Below are positions 46,234 through 54,868 of a stretch of DNA of 64,000 nt, piece after piece. Each line of letters starts with the position of its first letter. Position 1 is the first letter of the stretch. The stretch covers positions 62,001 through 126,000 of the forward strand of contig NZ_FNGI01000003.1 in the NCBI RefSeq assembly GCF_900102945.1, given 5' to 3'. A program made the translations under genes and the position numbers. Below the pieces are notes generated by a model. The model had not been told where the DNA came from. It did no database searches and saw nothing but the letters and a program-made list of their open reading frames with translations. This stretch comes from Modicisalibacter muralis. GTDB lineage: Bacteria; Pseudomonadota; Gammaproteobacteria; Pseudomonadales; Halomonadaceae.

Positions 46234-46251
46234 CGTCGCCAGCTACCGACA
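46234..46251 (-). promoter_or_regulatory. Candidate GlrR upstream activating site
   Basis: On the minus strand TGTC-N10-GACG lies about 110 bases upstream of the sigma-54 promoter. The reported E. coli GlrR target pattern is TGTC-N10-GACA, so one base differs. The distance suits an enhancer site. The match is short and could be chance. Confidence 0.4.
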
Positions 46252-46282
46252 ACTTCTCGTCGAAAAGCTCAATAATCTTTTC

Positions 46283-46306
46283 AATCAACGACTTGCGTCG
46301 TTGATT
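46283..46306. repeat. 10-bp perfect inverted repeat downstream of argA
   Basis: AATCAACGAC, TTGC, GTCGTTGATT form a perfect hairpin followed by TTTAG on the plus strand. It lies 60 bases beyond argA, whose transcript would read it without a T-run. It could end argA inefficiently or form part of the sigma-54 promoter's upstream region. Confidence 0.5.
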
Positions 46307-46366
46307 TTTAGAGACAGCCCACTCGGAGAATGGTCAGGAAATAGGGCATCATGCCCCTGGAACGCG

Positions 46367-47680
46367 TCAATCCAGCGACTTGATGAGAATCTTCGACTTG
46401 CGCGCATGGTTGTAGGCATCACGCCGCAGCGGTGGCAAGGCATCGATCGTCGATGCGCGAAAGCCGCGCTCGAAGAACCAGTGGGTGGTGTGGGTCGTCA
46501 GGGCGAATAGCGATGCCACGTCGTGTCGCCGGGCGCGGCGCTCGGCCTCGGCTAATAGAAGCTCGCCCCTCGCGCCGCCGCGGTAGTCCTTATGCACCGC
46601 CACGCAGGCCAGCTCGCCCATGTGCGCGTCGGGAAAGACATGCAGCGCCGCGCAGCCGACGATCATGCCATCGCGCTCGATGACCAGATAATCGTCGATC
46701 TCATGCTCCAGACGCTCGCGCGAGCGTTCGACCAGCATGCCGCGCTCCTCGAGCGGTCGCAGCAGTTCGAGCAGACCGGCGATGTCGCCGAGTTCGGCAC
46801 AGCGCAACTGTTCATAGCGATGCCGGGTGATCATCGTGCCCACCCCATCGCGGGTGAACAGCTCGCCAAGCAAGGCATCGTGATCGTGCCAGGACAGCAG
46901 ATGGGTGCGCCCGACGCCATGGCGCGCTGCCTCGCAGGCGGCGCCAAGGTGACGTGCCAGCTCGCTACCGGGCACCGAGGCAAGCCTGAGCGGTTCGGCA
47001 TCGGCGGGCGTCAGTTGGCGCTGCAGCTGGCCGCTATCGTCGTGCAGCCCATCCGCCTCGCCGAGCAGGATCAGCTTGTCGGCCTTGAGGGCAACGGCGG
47101 CATGCTGGGCCACTTCGGCGGCATCCAGATCGAATACCTCGCCGGTGCTGGAAAACCCCAGCGGCGGCAACACCACCAGCGCGCCGCGTTCCAGCAGGTC
47201 CTCGATGGCCCCGGCACGCACCCGGCGCACCTCCCCGCTGTGATCGAAGTCGATGCCGTGGCGCACGCCCAGCGGCTTGGCCATGACCAGATTGCCCGAC
47301 ACCGCGGTCAGCTCCACCCCGTGCAACGGCGTATTCGGCAGGCCCAGCGAAAGGCGTGCCTCGAGCCACAAGCGCTGTTCGGCGGCGACCCGTTCCACAC
47401 AGCGCATGATGGCGTGGTCGGCGACCCAACGACCGGCGTGTCGCTGCGGTTCGATACCCTCGGCCGAAAGCGCCTGGTTGACCTGCGGTCGAATGCCATA
47501 GGTCACCACCAGACGCACGCCCAGGGTATGCAGCAGCGCCAGGTCCTGTATCAACTGCTCGCCGTGGCCGCTGGCCATGGCTTCGCCCTCGATCAGAATG
47601 ACGAAGGTGCGCCCGCGATGGGCGTTGATATAGGGCGACGAATTACGGAACCATTCGACGAAGGGAAAGCGCGTGTTCAA
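46367..47680 (-). CDS. argA: Amino-acid N-acetyltransferase (N-acetylglutamate synthase)
   Basis: A 437-residue enzyme for the first step of arginine synthesis, acetylating glutamate. The TTG start at 47680 places WFRNSSPYINAHRGRTFVI at the expected N-terminal spot. Residues about 20-270 are the amino-acid-kinase-like domain (VVTYGIRPQVNQAL, LPPLGFSSTGEVFDLDAAEVAQHAA). Residues about 295-437 form the GNAT domain with ACVAVHKDYRGGARGELLLAEAERRAR, the acetyl-CoA site. It is transcribed alone on the minus strand. Confidence 0.94.
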   Translation of the reverse strand: MNTRFPFVEWFRNSSPYINAHRGRTFVILIEGEAMASGHGEQLIQDLALLHTLGVRLVVTYGIRPQVNQALSAEGIEPQRHAGRWVADHAIMRCVERVAAEQRLWLEARLSLGLPNTPLHGVELTAVSGNLVMAKPLGVRHGIDFDHSGEVRRVRAGAIEDLLERGALVVLPPLGFSSTGEVFDLDAAEVAQHAAVALKADKLILLGEADGLHDDSGQLQRQLTPADAEPLRLASVPGSELARHLGAACEAARHGVGRTHLLSWHDHDALLGELFTRDGVGTMITRHRYEQLRCAELGDIAGLLELLRPLEERGMLVERSRERLEHEIDDYLVIERDGMIVGCAALHVFPDAHMGELACVAVHKDYRGGARGELLLAEAERRARRHDVASLFALTTHTTHWFFERGFRASTIDALPPLRRDAYNHARKSKILIKSLD

Positions 47681-47744
47681 TGCCTGAACTCCGGCAGCAG
47701 CGGGTAAATGATCAGTGTGCTTTGACTATATCAGAGGCCAACAA

Positions 47745-47775
47745 AAGGCGGGACTCCCTTGGGAAGTCCCGCCTT
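47745..47775 (-). terminator. Terminator of the pit gene
   Basis: AAGGCGGGACT and AGTCCCGCCTT form an 11-bp perfect stem, followed on the minus strand by TTGTTGG and preceded by A-runs. It lies 31 bases beyond the phosphate transporter stop. Confidence 0.85.
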
Positions 47776-47805
47776 ATTATCACTGCGCCAGCAAATCCGC
47801 TGCCT

Positions 47806-49074
47806 TCAGCTACCGAACATGCCCTTGAACATGTAGAAGAACAGAATCGACAGCAGCGCGCCGGCCGGCAAGGTGATCAACCAGGAGGCGGCGATGGTGC
47901 CCAGCACACGCATGTTGAGCGCCGCGATACCGCGCGCCAGGCCGACGCCTAGAACCGCGCCGACCAGCGTCTGGGTGGTCGAGACCGGTAGGCCGGTGCC
48001 CGAGGCCAATACCACGGTAGCCGCCGCCGCCAGGGTCGCGGCAAAGCCTCGGCTCGGTGTCAGCTCGGTGATCCCGCTACCCACGGTGGCGATAACTCGA
48101 TGCCCGTAGGTCACCAGGCCGACCACGATACCACCGCCGCCCAGCACCAGCACCCACCAGGGCAGCGCCGAGGCGCCGCTGACATCGCCATTGGATTGCA
48201 CCACGCTGATCACCGCCGCCAGCGGGCCAACGGCGTTGGCCACGTCGTTGGAGCCATGAGCGAACGCCATGGCGCAGGCCGTGAACATCATCAACACGGC
48301 GAACACTCGCTCGACACTCGAGAAACCGAAGCTGTCGCCTGTGCGCTTTTCGCGATTGATGCGATTCTCGAGCAGGATCCCCAATACCATGACGACCACC
48401 CCGATGCCGATGGCGATCAGCAGACTCTGGCCGAAGCTCAGGTCGAGACCGAGATTGGATAGCCCCTTGACCAGCGTGACCATGGCGATGATGAAGCCGA
48501 CCAGGAAAATATAACCGGGCACATAGCGCTTGGCGGCGGCGAAAGGATCGCGACTGTCGAAAATCAGCACCTGCACCGAGCGAAACAGCAGATAGCCGAT
48601 GACGCCGGCCAGCAGCGGCGAGACGACCCAACTGGCGGCGATATTGCCGACCGAGCCCCAGTCCACGGCGTCGACGCCCAGCCCGGCAGCCGCGAAGCCA
48701 ACGATCGCCCCGACGATCGAGTGAGTGGTCGAAACCGGCCAACCCTTGGCCGAGGCAATCAGCAGCCACGTTCCAGCAGCAAGCAGCGAGGCCAACATGC
48801 CGTAAACCAGCAATTGCGGATTATCGGCGAGTAGCGCCGGGTCGACGATACCCTTGCGGATGGTCTCGGTGACCTGGCCACCGGCGAGCCAGGCACCCAG
48901 AAATTCGAAGACCACGGCGATCATGATCGCCTGTTTGATGGTGATGGCCTTGGAACCGACCGAAGTACCCATGGCATTGGCGACATCATTGGCGCCAACC
49001 CCCCAAGCCATGAAAAAACCGAAGACACAGGCGAGAATGATGAAGAGCTCGCCGTGTTGCGCGATGATCGACAT
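47806..49074 (-). CDS. Inorganic phosphate transporter, PiT family
   Basis: A 422-residue membrane protein with about ten membrane segments. It has the PiT signatures GANDVANAMGTSVGSKAIT near the start and GSNDVANAVGPLAA in the second half, the duplicated motif of the family. PVSTTHSIVG and PVSTTQTLVG are also paired. It imports phosphate (metal-phosphate complex) by proton or cation symport. The start is ATG at 49074; a TTG two codons earlier is possible. It follows the DUF47 gene closely, the usual PhoU-like regulator and PiT pair. Confidence 0.93.
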   Translation of the reverse strand: MSIIAQHGELFIILACVFGFFMAWGVGANDVANAMGTSVGSKAITIKQAIMIAVVFEFLGAWLAGGQVTETIRKGIVDPALLADNPQLLVYGMLASLLAAGTWLLIASAKGWPVSTTHSIVGAIVGFAAAGLGVDAVDWGSVGNIAASWVVSPLLAGVIGYLLFRSVQVLIFDSRDPFAAAKRYVPGYIFLVGFIIAMVTLVKGLSNLGLDLSFGQSLLIAIGIGVVVMVLGILLENRINREKRTGDSFGFSSVERVFAVLMMFTACAMAFAHGSNDVANAVGPLAAVISVVQSNGDVSGASALPWWVLVLGGGGIVVGLVTYGHRVIATVGSGITELTPSRGFAATLAAAATVVLASGTGLPVSTTQTLVGAVLGVGLARGIAALNMRVLGTIAASWLITLPAGALLSILFFYMFKGMFGS

Positions 49075-49129
49075 AGGCAAGTGTTCTTTTTTAGTGACGT
49101 TTATCGAACCCAGAGGCAGGTGCCTGGGT

Positions 49130-49822
49130 TCAGCGGGCGGTCAGTATCTGCAGACGGCTGCCAACGCGTTCGGCGCGATCGGCAAGTTCGCCGATCCAAT
49201 CGATGATTTCGTAGAGAAACATCACATCCACCGGCGGCAGCTGCGCCTCGAGGTCGAACAGTTGGCGACGAATGGCAATCTGCTGATCATCGGCCTGGTG
49301 TTCGAGTTCGTGCAGTTCGCGGATCAGGTTCTGCATCAAATCGGAAACATTGCGACCGAAACCCGACTCGACCAGATCCTCGAGCTCCTCGAGCGCCTTG
49401 CGCGCCTGGGCGACCGTGGCCACGGCGGTTTGCAGATAGTCGCGCATCGGCTGGGCCAACGCCGCTGGCACCTGCATGCGCCGGCCAAGCATGATGCCGG
49501 TGATATCGCGGGCCTTGTTGGCGATCTTGTCCTGTACGCTGACCAGCTCCAGCAAATCGGAGCGAGACACCGGCAGGAACAACGTATTGGGCAAATTGAG
49601 GCGCAGTTGCGTCTTGAGCTCGTCGGCCTCGTGTTCGAGATGGGTTACCGCTTCGCGGTATTTGATGGCCTCGTCCCAGTCTCCCGCCAGGGTGGCATCG
49701 AAGAAAGGCACGAGTTGATTGGCGCACTCACTGGACTTGACGATATGCGCCAAGAGGGGCTGAAAGGGCGAGCGGCCGAACAACGCGGAAAACGGATTGG
49801 AAGTCACCATGAGAACATTCAT
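49130..49822 (-). CDS. DUF47/TIGR00153 PhoU-like protein
   Basis: A 230-residue, all-helical protein of the DUF47 family, the partner of PiT transporters. It starts near NPFSALFGRSPFQPLLAH, and HLEHEADELKTQLRLNLPNTLFLPVSRSDLLELVSVQDKIANKARD (in outline) is the family core with E-x3-D metal-binding helices. It probably modulates the transporter, as PhoU does for the Pst system. It is translated 55 bases before pit in the same operon. ATG 49810 is an alternative start. Confidence 0.9.
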   Translation of the reverse strand: MNVLMVTSNPFSALFGRSPFQPLLAHIVKSSECANQLVPFFDATLAGDWDEAIKYREAVTHLEHEADELKTQLRLNLPNTLFLPVSRSDLLELVSVQDKIANKARDITGIMLGRRMQVPAALAQPMRDYLQTAVATVAQARKALEELEDLVESGFGRNVSDLMQNLIRELHELEHQADDQQIAIRRQLFDLEAQLPPVDVMFLYEIIDWIGELADRAERVGSRLQILTAR

Positions 49823-49868
49823 GTGTTGGGAATGGCGCCGCCAGTATAGTGTTTGGGTCCACCATCGT

Positions 49869-49883
49869 CATGAAAAATTCATG
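49869..49883. promoter_or_regulatory. Short inverted repeat in the DUF47/CYTH divergent spacer
   Basis: CATGAA, three bases, TTCATG form a perfect 6-bp inverted repeat between the divergent phosphate operon and CYTH gene. It does not match the Pho box well. The binding protein is unknown. Confidence 0.35.
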
Positions 49884-49911
49884 CAGACGTTATCATCAAG
49901 GTCATTCTCTT

Positions 49912-50805
49912 ATGCCTAGTGAAGTCGAACTCAAACTGGCGCTGGGCAACGATGGTCCAGCGTTGCTACGCGAGCATCCTTTATTACAGTCGTTATCGAG
50001 CACCCGCATCACGCTGGCCAATACCTACTACGACACACCCGATGACGCACTGGAAAAGGCGCGCATCGCCTTGCGCATTCGCCACACACCCACCCAGGTA
50101 TTGCAGACGCTAAAGACCGCCGGACACACCGGCGCCGGCCTGTCGACGCGTGGCGAATGGGAGTGGCCAATCGATGGCAGTCTGGACATCGCGGGACTCA
50201 TCGATTTGCCGCCGATGCAGTCGCTCGATTCGACCGTTCTCGAGGCACTCGAGCCGCGTTTCAGCACCCATTTCGAGCGTCGGATCTGGCTCATCGAACG
50301 TAACGATGCGCACATCGAGCTGGCGCTCGATCAGGGCGAAATACGCAGCGGTTCGCGTCCCGTGGCCATCGATGAGCTCGAACTGGAACTCAAGCCCGAC
50401 GGGTGCTCCGACGACCCGGCGACGCTCTGGCAGCTTGCCGCCGAACTGGCCGAGCACGTGCCGCTACGCCCGGCCAACGCCAGCAAGGCCGCGCGGGGCG
50501 TCGCGCTACTCAGACAGCGCTGGTTAGTTGACGCATGCGACGAAAGGGACAATCAGCATGGCGATGCCCAGGCGCGCTTCGAGCGGGCCATCGATGCCTT
50601 GGATGCCTGGACGGACAGCGGCGATAAGCGCTTTCTCGACCTGGCCCATGCTGCCTTCGAAGCGCTCGCCACCGATGCCTCGCAAGGCACCGCAATACGC
50701 CGGCATGCGCATGCCCTGGGTGTCTCGCTTGCCAGGCCAGACTGGCTGACAGCCTCGTTCGGTCGGCATAGCCTGGCCCTGCATAGGGCGTTACAAAACG
50801 CCTGA
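49912..50805 (+). CDS. CYTH-domain triphosphatase-like protein (YgiF-like)
   Basis: This 297-residue protein starts at 49912 with MPSEVELKL, giving the CYTH ExExK motif as Glu4, Glu6 and Lys8. Further strand residues follow (YYDTPDDALEKARIALRIR, ELELELKPDG). This fold forms a tunnel that hydrolyses inorganic triphosphate or related phosphoesters with a metal. E. coli YgiF has a long CHAD domain after CYTH; here only about 95 C-terminal residues remain and they do not make a full CHAD. It lies divergent from the phosphate genes and just before the channel gene. Confidence 0.87.
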   Translation: MPSEVELKLALGNDGPALLREHPLLQSLSSTRITLANTYYDTPDDALEKARIALRIRHTPTQVLQTLKTAGHTGAGLSTRGEWEWPIDGSLDIAGLIDLPPMQSLDSTVLEALEPRFSTHFERRIWLIERNDAHIELALDQGEIRSGSRPVAIDELELELKPDGCSDDPATLWQLAAELAEHVPLRPANASKAARGVALLRQRWLVDACDERDNQHGDAQARFERAIDALDAWTDSGDKRFLDLAHAAFEALATDASQGTAIRRHAHALGVSLARPDWLTASFGRHSLALHRALQNA

Positions 50806-50810
50806 CCGTC

Positions 50811-51719
50811 ATGAACCCAAGGAGTCCGCCCTTGCCTTCTTCGTTTCGCCCTGCCGATACCGGCCTGCGCACGCATCTGTTCCAGCTTATCTTCGAATCG
50901 GACACGCGCAGCGCCAAGGCCTTCGACATCGCCCTGATCAGCCTGATCCTGATCAGCGTCGCCGTGGTCATGCTCGATAGCGTCCCGCAACTGCATGCTC
51001 GCTTTGCCGTGTTGTTCGATGTGCTGGAGTGGGCATTTACGTTGGTCTTCAGCCTGGAGCTGGCGCTCCGGCTGTACTGCCTCGACCGCCCCTGGCGTTA
51101 TCTGAAGAGCTTCTATGGCGTCATCGATCTGCTATCGATCCTACCGACCTGGCTCGGCCTGCTGATTCCCGGCGCCCAGTCGCTACTGGTGGTGCGCGTG
51201 CTGCGCGTATTGCGTGTGTTTCGCGTACTGCGGCTGATGGAGTTCGTCAGCGAGGGGCGCATTCTCATGCAGGCGCTACAGCGCAGCCAGCGCAAGGTCC
51301 TGCTGTTTCTGTCCACCATATTGATGCTGGTCGTCGTGTTCGGTTCGCTGGTCTATCTGATCGAACCGCCAGAGTCCGGCTTCACCAGCATTCCCAAGGC
51401 GCTCTACTGGGCGATCGTCACCCTGACCACGGTCGGCTACGGCGACATCGCCCCGATCACGCCACTCGGCCAATTCGTCTCCTCGATCGTGATGATCCTG
51501 GGCTATGCGATTCTCGCCGTGCCCACCGGGGTATTCTCCGCCGAGATGATCCGCTCGGTGCGCGAGGAACGCTACTCCGACGAAGCCTGCCCCGGTTGCG
51601 GGCACGAAGGCCACGAACGCGACGCTCGCTACTGCAGGCGCTGCGGTAGCTGGCTCGATGAAGAGCATCCCGATCCAAACGCGCCAGCGGCCGCGACAGC
51701 TTCCGACATGGACACCTGA
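50811..51719 (+). CDS. Voltage-gated potassium-channel-like ion transporter with C-terminal zinc ribbon
   Basis: A 302-residue six-transmembrane channel. S4 is VVRVLRVLRVFRVL (about 128-140), with Arg at every third position. The selectivity filter is TVGYGD (207-212), typical for potassium. After S6, residues about 262-285 carry two CxxC pairs (CPGCGHEGHERDARYCRRCG), an apparent zinc ribbon. The C-terminus is acidic and Ala-rich. The gene starts 5 bases after the CYTH stop, suggesting co-transcription. The channel may set membrane potential or respond to osmotic state. Confidence 0.88.
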   Translation: MNPRSPPLPSSFRPADTGLRTHLFQLIFESDTRSAKAFDIALISLILISVAVVMLDSVPQLHARFAVLFDVLEWAFTLVFSLELALRLYCLDRPWRYLKSFYGVIDLLSILPTWLGLLIPGAQSLLVVRVLRVLRVFRVLRLMEFVSEGRILMQALQRSQRKVLLFLSTILMLVVVFGSLVYLIEPPESGFTSIPKALYWAIVTLTTVGYGDIAPITPLGQFVSSIVMILGYAILAVPTGVFSAEMIRSVREERYSDEACPGCGHEGHERDARYCRRCGSWLDEEHPDPNAPAAATASDMDT

Positions 51720-51726
51720 TACAGGA

Positions 51727-51750
51727 AAGCCGCGTCGGGGGACGCGGCTT
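51727..51750. terminator. Bidirectional terminator between the channel and metallohydrolase genes
   Basis: AAGCCGCGTC, GGGG, GACGCGGCTT form a perfect 10-bp stem with short A/T flanks in the 55-base gap between converging genes. Confidence 0.75.
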
Positions 51751-51774
51751 CCCGGTCAACTGAACCAATGGCGG

Positions 51775-54057
51775 CTAGTCGTCGCTCGTCAGCAGTTCCG
51801 ACTGCGTGAATCGCGCAAGCCACAGTGGATTGCTCCAGGCCACGTCGCCGTCGGCATCCTCGACCTCCAGCGCCACCCAACCCCGGCTGTCGGCGGGAAT
51901 GGTAAACGCCAGTTCGGCACGCTGACCGGAGAGCTCACGCGTCTCCAACACCTCGCCGCCGCTACCGATCAAGCGCGCTTCGGCCAGGCCATCGACCGCC
52001 ACCGCCTCGACGCGCCATTCGCCCTCGGCATCGCCCACCAGACGCAACGTATCGCCGAACTTGGCGTTCTTGGGGTATAGCAGCGGCCCCTGCGTGGCGT
52101 AGGCATGGCCATCCTCGAGCGCTCGCGCGAAGGCACGTGGCGTCAACTCACCGGGAACCCGTGCCATCATGCGGATGCGACCGGTCAACTGGTTCCAGGC
52201 ATCGTGGGTATCGGTGCCGGCGGTAAAATAGATCCGTGTTCCGTCATCCCATAACGCATGCGCCTGCGCGATGGTCTCGGCGTTCTCCACCTCGGCATTG
52301 AGTTCGAGCAGATCGAAGCGCGGGTCGAAGCCGCCCGGCACCTTGCCGTCGCTCAGATTGCGCAAGTAGCCGTAAGCGTTATAGGGATGATTGAGCGGCA
52401 CCACGACAGCATTCAGGCGTCGCGCCTCGTCGATCACTTCCTGAACGCTGGCGGTTCCCGGATCGATCTGCAACTCGGCTCCCTGGGTAATCGGGAACGG
52501 GTTCATATGCCCCCATGACGCCGACAGCTCGATCGAGGGGATGAATGGCACGCCACGCTTCGCGGACAGCTCGGCGAAGGTTGCATGATTGGCGGTGGAA
52601 TCGTGATCGCTGATGAACGTCAGGTCCAGGTCGGTCGCCAGTTGCGCGCGCACCACCATGCCGGGCGGCGTGGTGCCCTCGAGTACGTTGGCATGATGAT
52701 GCAGGTCGGCGCCGTACCAATGCCGGGCGTTGGGATCGGCCTGACGCTGAATGTCCAGGGTCTTGTGCAACTGCTCCCCGGTCTCCAGGCTGACGTCGAA
52801 CTCCCGGGTCTCGGCGGTAAAACCGGCACCGGCATTCACCGCCAGGCGATAGTCGCCGGGCGCCAGCGACAGCACCGCCTGACCGGCAGGCTCCAGCTTG
52901 GTAAAGAAGGTTCGCTTGCCGAGAAACTCCACCGCCGGCTGCTGCCCCTCGACGATGGTCAGGCGTGCATCACGCGGGAGCTCGCTGCCCGCCTCGCGCA
53001 CGGACAGCGTCAGCGTGCCGGGCCCCTTGAGCTCGGTGAAGTCGACCTGTCGGGTCGCGTCGGCAGCGATCGTCAACTGGCTCGCCTCGCTATTGGCATA
53101 GCCTTCGGCGGTGGCGTAAACCCGATAGTCACCGGCGGGCAGCGGCATGCTGAATCGCCCATCGTCGGCCAGCGTCCAGGCGTAGGGATGACCGTTCTTC
53201 TCGACCATTACCAGGCCACTGTCGGGCGCCTGGCCGTCGACCGCGCTCAGTCGCCCTTCCAGGGTGCCGGCGGGTAATTCCTTGCGCTCGACCTCCGCCG
53301 CCACTATCGGCGCCAGGTCGCCCTCGGGCACCACCTGCAACCAGCCCTCGAAGGTTCGCGACTCGCCCGGCGCCAGCGAATGCTCGAGGTACATGTCGCG
53401 CCCTTCGTAATTGATACGATCGAAATACGGCGCGTGCAGGGCCATCGCCCAATCGCGGTCGTAACCGACCACGCGATCGCTGAGCGCCGCCTCGGCCACC
53501 GTCTCCTTGGCATCGCCGAGCCCCGGCACGCCAAACAGGTAACCGGTATCCGGCCACAGCGTGAAACCCGAACGAAGTGCCTCGAGCGGCTCGTCGCCGC
53601 GATTCTCGAATTGCGTCTCGAGGTACAACTGGTCGCTGCCCGCTTCCAGGGTATAGGTCGTGGTCACCATGGCCTCGCCAAAGTTGCGGGCGATACGCAC
53701 CACCGCCCGCTCGGGGCTATCCTCGATGACCTCGACGGTCTTGCCATCGTTGGGCCAGGCCGACCAGTTATTGGGAATGAAGTCGGCGAAGGCCACGCGA
53801 TCGAGATCGATCTCGCCGTCATCGACCGCCGCCAGGTCCACCAGGGTGCCACGCGGCAAGCCCCAGGGCGGGCTCGATTCGACGGCGATAGCGAACGCCA
53901 GATGGTCGTTGGTAATGGTCAGATCCTGCGCCGCCGAGGCTTCGCCATCGGGAATGACGGTCGCGCCGCGCGTCACGCTGACCTCTGCCTGCGCCAGAGG
54001 AGCGGCGACCACCGCCACGCCGGCGGCAAGCAACCGCCAGGATTGGGAGAGCATCAT
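51775..54057 (-). CDS. Secreted CehA/McbA-family PHP metallohydrolase
   Basis: A 760-residue protein with a signal peptide ending PLAQA (about residue 24). Residues about 25-250 are a beta-rich domain, then two carboxypeptidase-regulatory-like repeats (about 265-330 and 340-425). The catalytic PHP-type core starts at HWYGADLHHHANV, followed by FISDHDST, PSIELSASWGH, and TAGTDTHDAW, the His/Asp metal ligands of the CehA/McbA group. These cleave carbamates and other esters or phosphoesters. Its substrate is not known. It is probably periplasmic. Confidence 0.85.
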   Translation of the reverse strand: MMLSQSWRLLAAGVAVVAAPLAQAEVSVTRGATVIPDGEASAAQDLTITNDHLAFAIAVESSPPWGLPRGTLVDLAAVDDGEIDLDRVAFADFIPNNWSAWPNDGKTVEVIEDSPERAVVRIARNFGEAMVTTTYTLEAGSDQLYLETQFENRGDEPLEALRSGFTLWPDTGYLFGVPGLGDAKETVAEAALSDRVVGYDRDWAMALHAPYFDRINYEGRDMYLEHSLAPGESRTFEGWLQVVPEGDLAPIVAAEVERKELPAGTLEGRLSAVDGQAPDSGLVMVEKNGHPYAWTLADDGRFSMPLPAGDYRVYATAEGYANSEASQLTIAADATRQVDFTELKGPGTLTLSVREAGSELPRDARLTIVEGQQPAVEFLGKRTFFTKLEPAGQAVLSLAPGDYRLAVNAGAGFTAETREFDVSLETGEQLHKTLDIQRQADPNARHWYGADLHHHANVLEGTTPPGMVVRAQLATDLDLTFISDHDSTANHATFAELSAKRGVPFIPSIELSASWGHMNPFPITQGAELQIDPGTASVQEVIDEARRLNAVVVPLNHPYNAYGYLRNLSDGKVPGGFDPRFDLLELNAEVENAETIAQAHALWDDGTRIYFTAGTDTHDAWNQLTGRIRMMARVPGELTPRAFARALEDGHAYATQGPLLYPKNAKFGDTLRLVGDAEGEWRVEAVAVDGLAEARLIGSGGEVLETRELSGQRAELAFTIPADSRGWVALEVEDADGDVAWSNPLWLARFTQSELLTSDD

Positions 54058-54163
54058 GCGTTCGACTCCTGTTTTATGATTTTATAATTCCTCTCCATCA
54101 GCATGATTTATTTTTATTGTTCGTTCAAATTAATTAAAGCCGAAACGAAGCGGCTGAAAGCAA

Positions 54164-54199
54164 CGAAAAAGCCGCCGGGGAAGGAAGTCCCGACGGCTT
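54164..54199 (-). terminator. Terminator of the yciO gene
   Basis: On the minus strand AAGCCG-x-CGGG pairs with CCCG-x-CGGCTT with one mismatch, then TTTTCG follows, 19 bases beyond the yciO stop. Confidence 0.75.
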
Positions 54200-54217
54200 G
54201 CTTGTCCTGGCGTGGGG

Positions 54218-54841
54218 TTAGCTCTTGAAGGGAGCGATATCCCCGCGCCCTTCACGCACGATCACCGGTGGCAGATCGCGTAGATCGATGACGCTAGTGG
54301 CCTCCAGATGGCACGCCCCGCCGTCGACGATCAGTTCCAGATGGGCGCCGAAGCGCTCGCGGATCTCCTCGGCGTCGGTCATCGGCAACTCTTCGCCGAC
54401 CGGAATCAGCGTCACGCTCATCAATGGCTCGCCGAGTGCCGCGAGCAGATCGTGAACGATGCGGTGATCCGGCACGCGCACGCCGATCGAACGCCGCTTG
54501 GGATGCAGCAACAGGCGCGGGACTTCACTGGTGGCGTTGAGGATGAAGGTATAGGCGCCGGGGGTGTGGGTCTTGAGCAGGCGGAACACCGCGTTGTCGA
54601 CCTTGGCGTAGGTGCCGATTTCCGACAGATCCGAACACACCAGGGTAAAGTTGTGCTTGTCGTCCAGCGAACGCAGCCATTTGATCTTTTCGATGGCCTT
54701 CTTGTCACCCAGGTGGCAACCCAGAGCATAGCCGGAATCGGTCGGGTAGGCGATCACGCCGCCGTTGCGAATGAGCGTCACCGCCTGATCGATCAGGCGC
54801 TTCTGCGGATTCTCGGGGTGAATCTGGAAGAATTGGGTCAT
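54218..54841 (-). CDS. yciO: YciO/Sua5/YrdC-family threonylcarbamoyl-AMP synthase-like protein
   Basis: A 207-residue YrdC-fold protein. The start TQFFQIHPENPQKRLIDQAV is typical of YciO rather than TsaC. Core motifs are GGVIAYPTDSGYALGCHLGDKKA, LDDKHNFTLVC and RLLKTHTPGAYTFIL. The conserved basic patch is in LLLHPKRRSIGVRVPDH. TsaC makes threonylcarbamoyl-AMP for the t6A tRNA modification; YciO's role is less settled. It lies just downstream of the Rnm-like PHP gene, as in E. coli (yciV-yciO). Confidence 0.88.
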   Translation of the reverse strand: MTQFFQIHPENPQKRLIDQAVTLIRNGGVIAYPTDSGYALGCHLGDKKAIEKIKWLRSLDDKHNFTLVCSDLSEIGTYAKVDNAVFRLLKTHTPGAYTFILNATSEVPRLLLHPKRRSIGVRVPDHRIVHDLLAALGEPLMSVTLIPVGEELPMTDAEEIRERFGAHLELIVDGGACHLEATSVIDLRDLPPVIVREGRGDIAPFKS

Positions 54842-54868
54842 GCATCCTCCTTGATAGGCAACCTGCCG

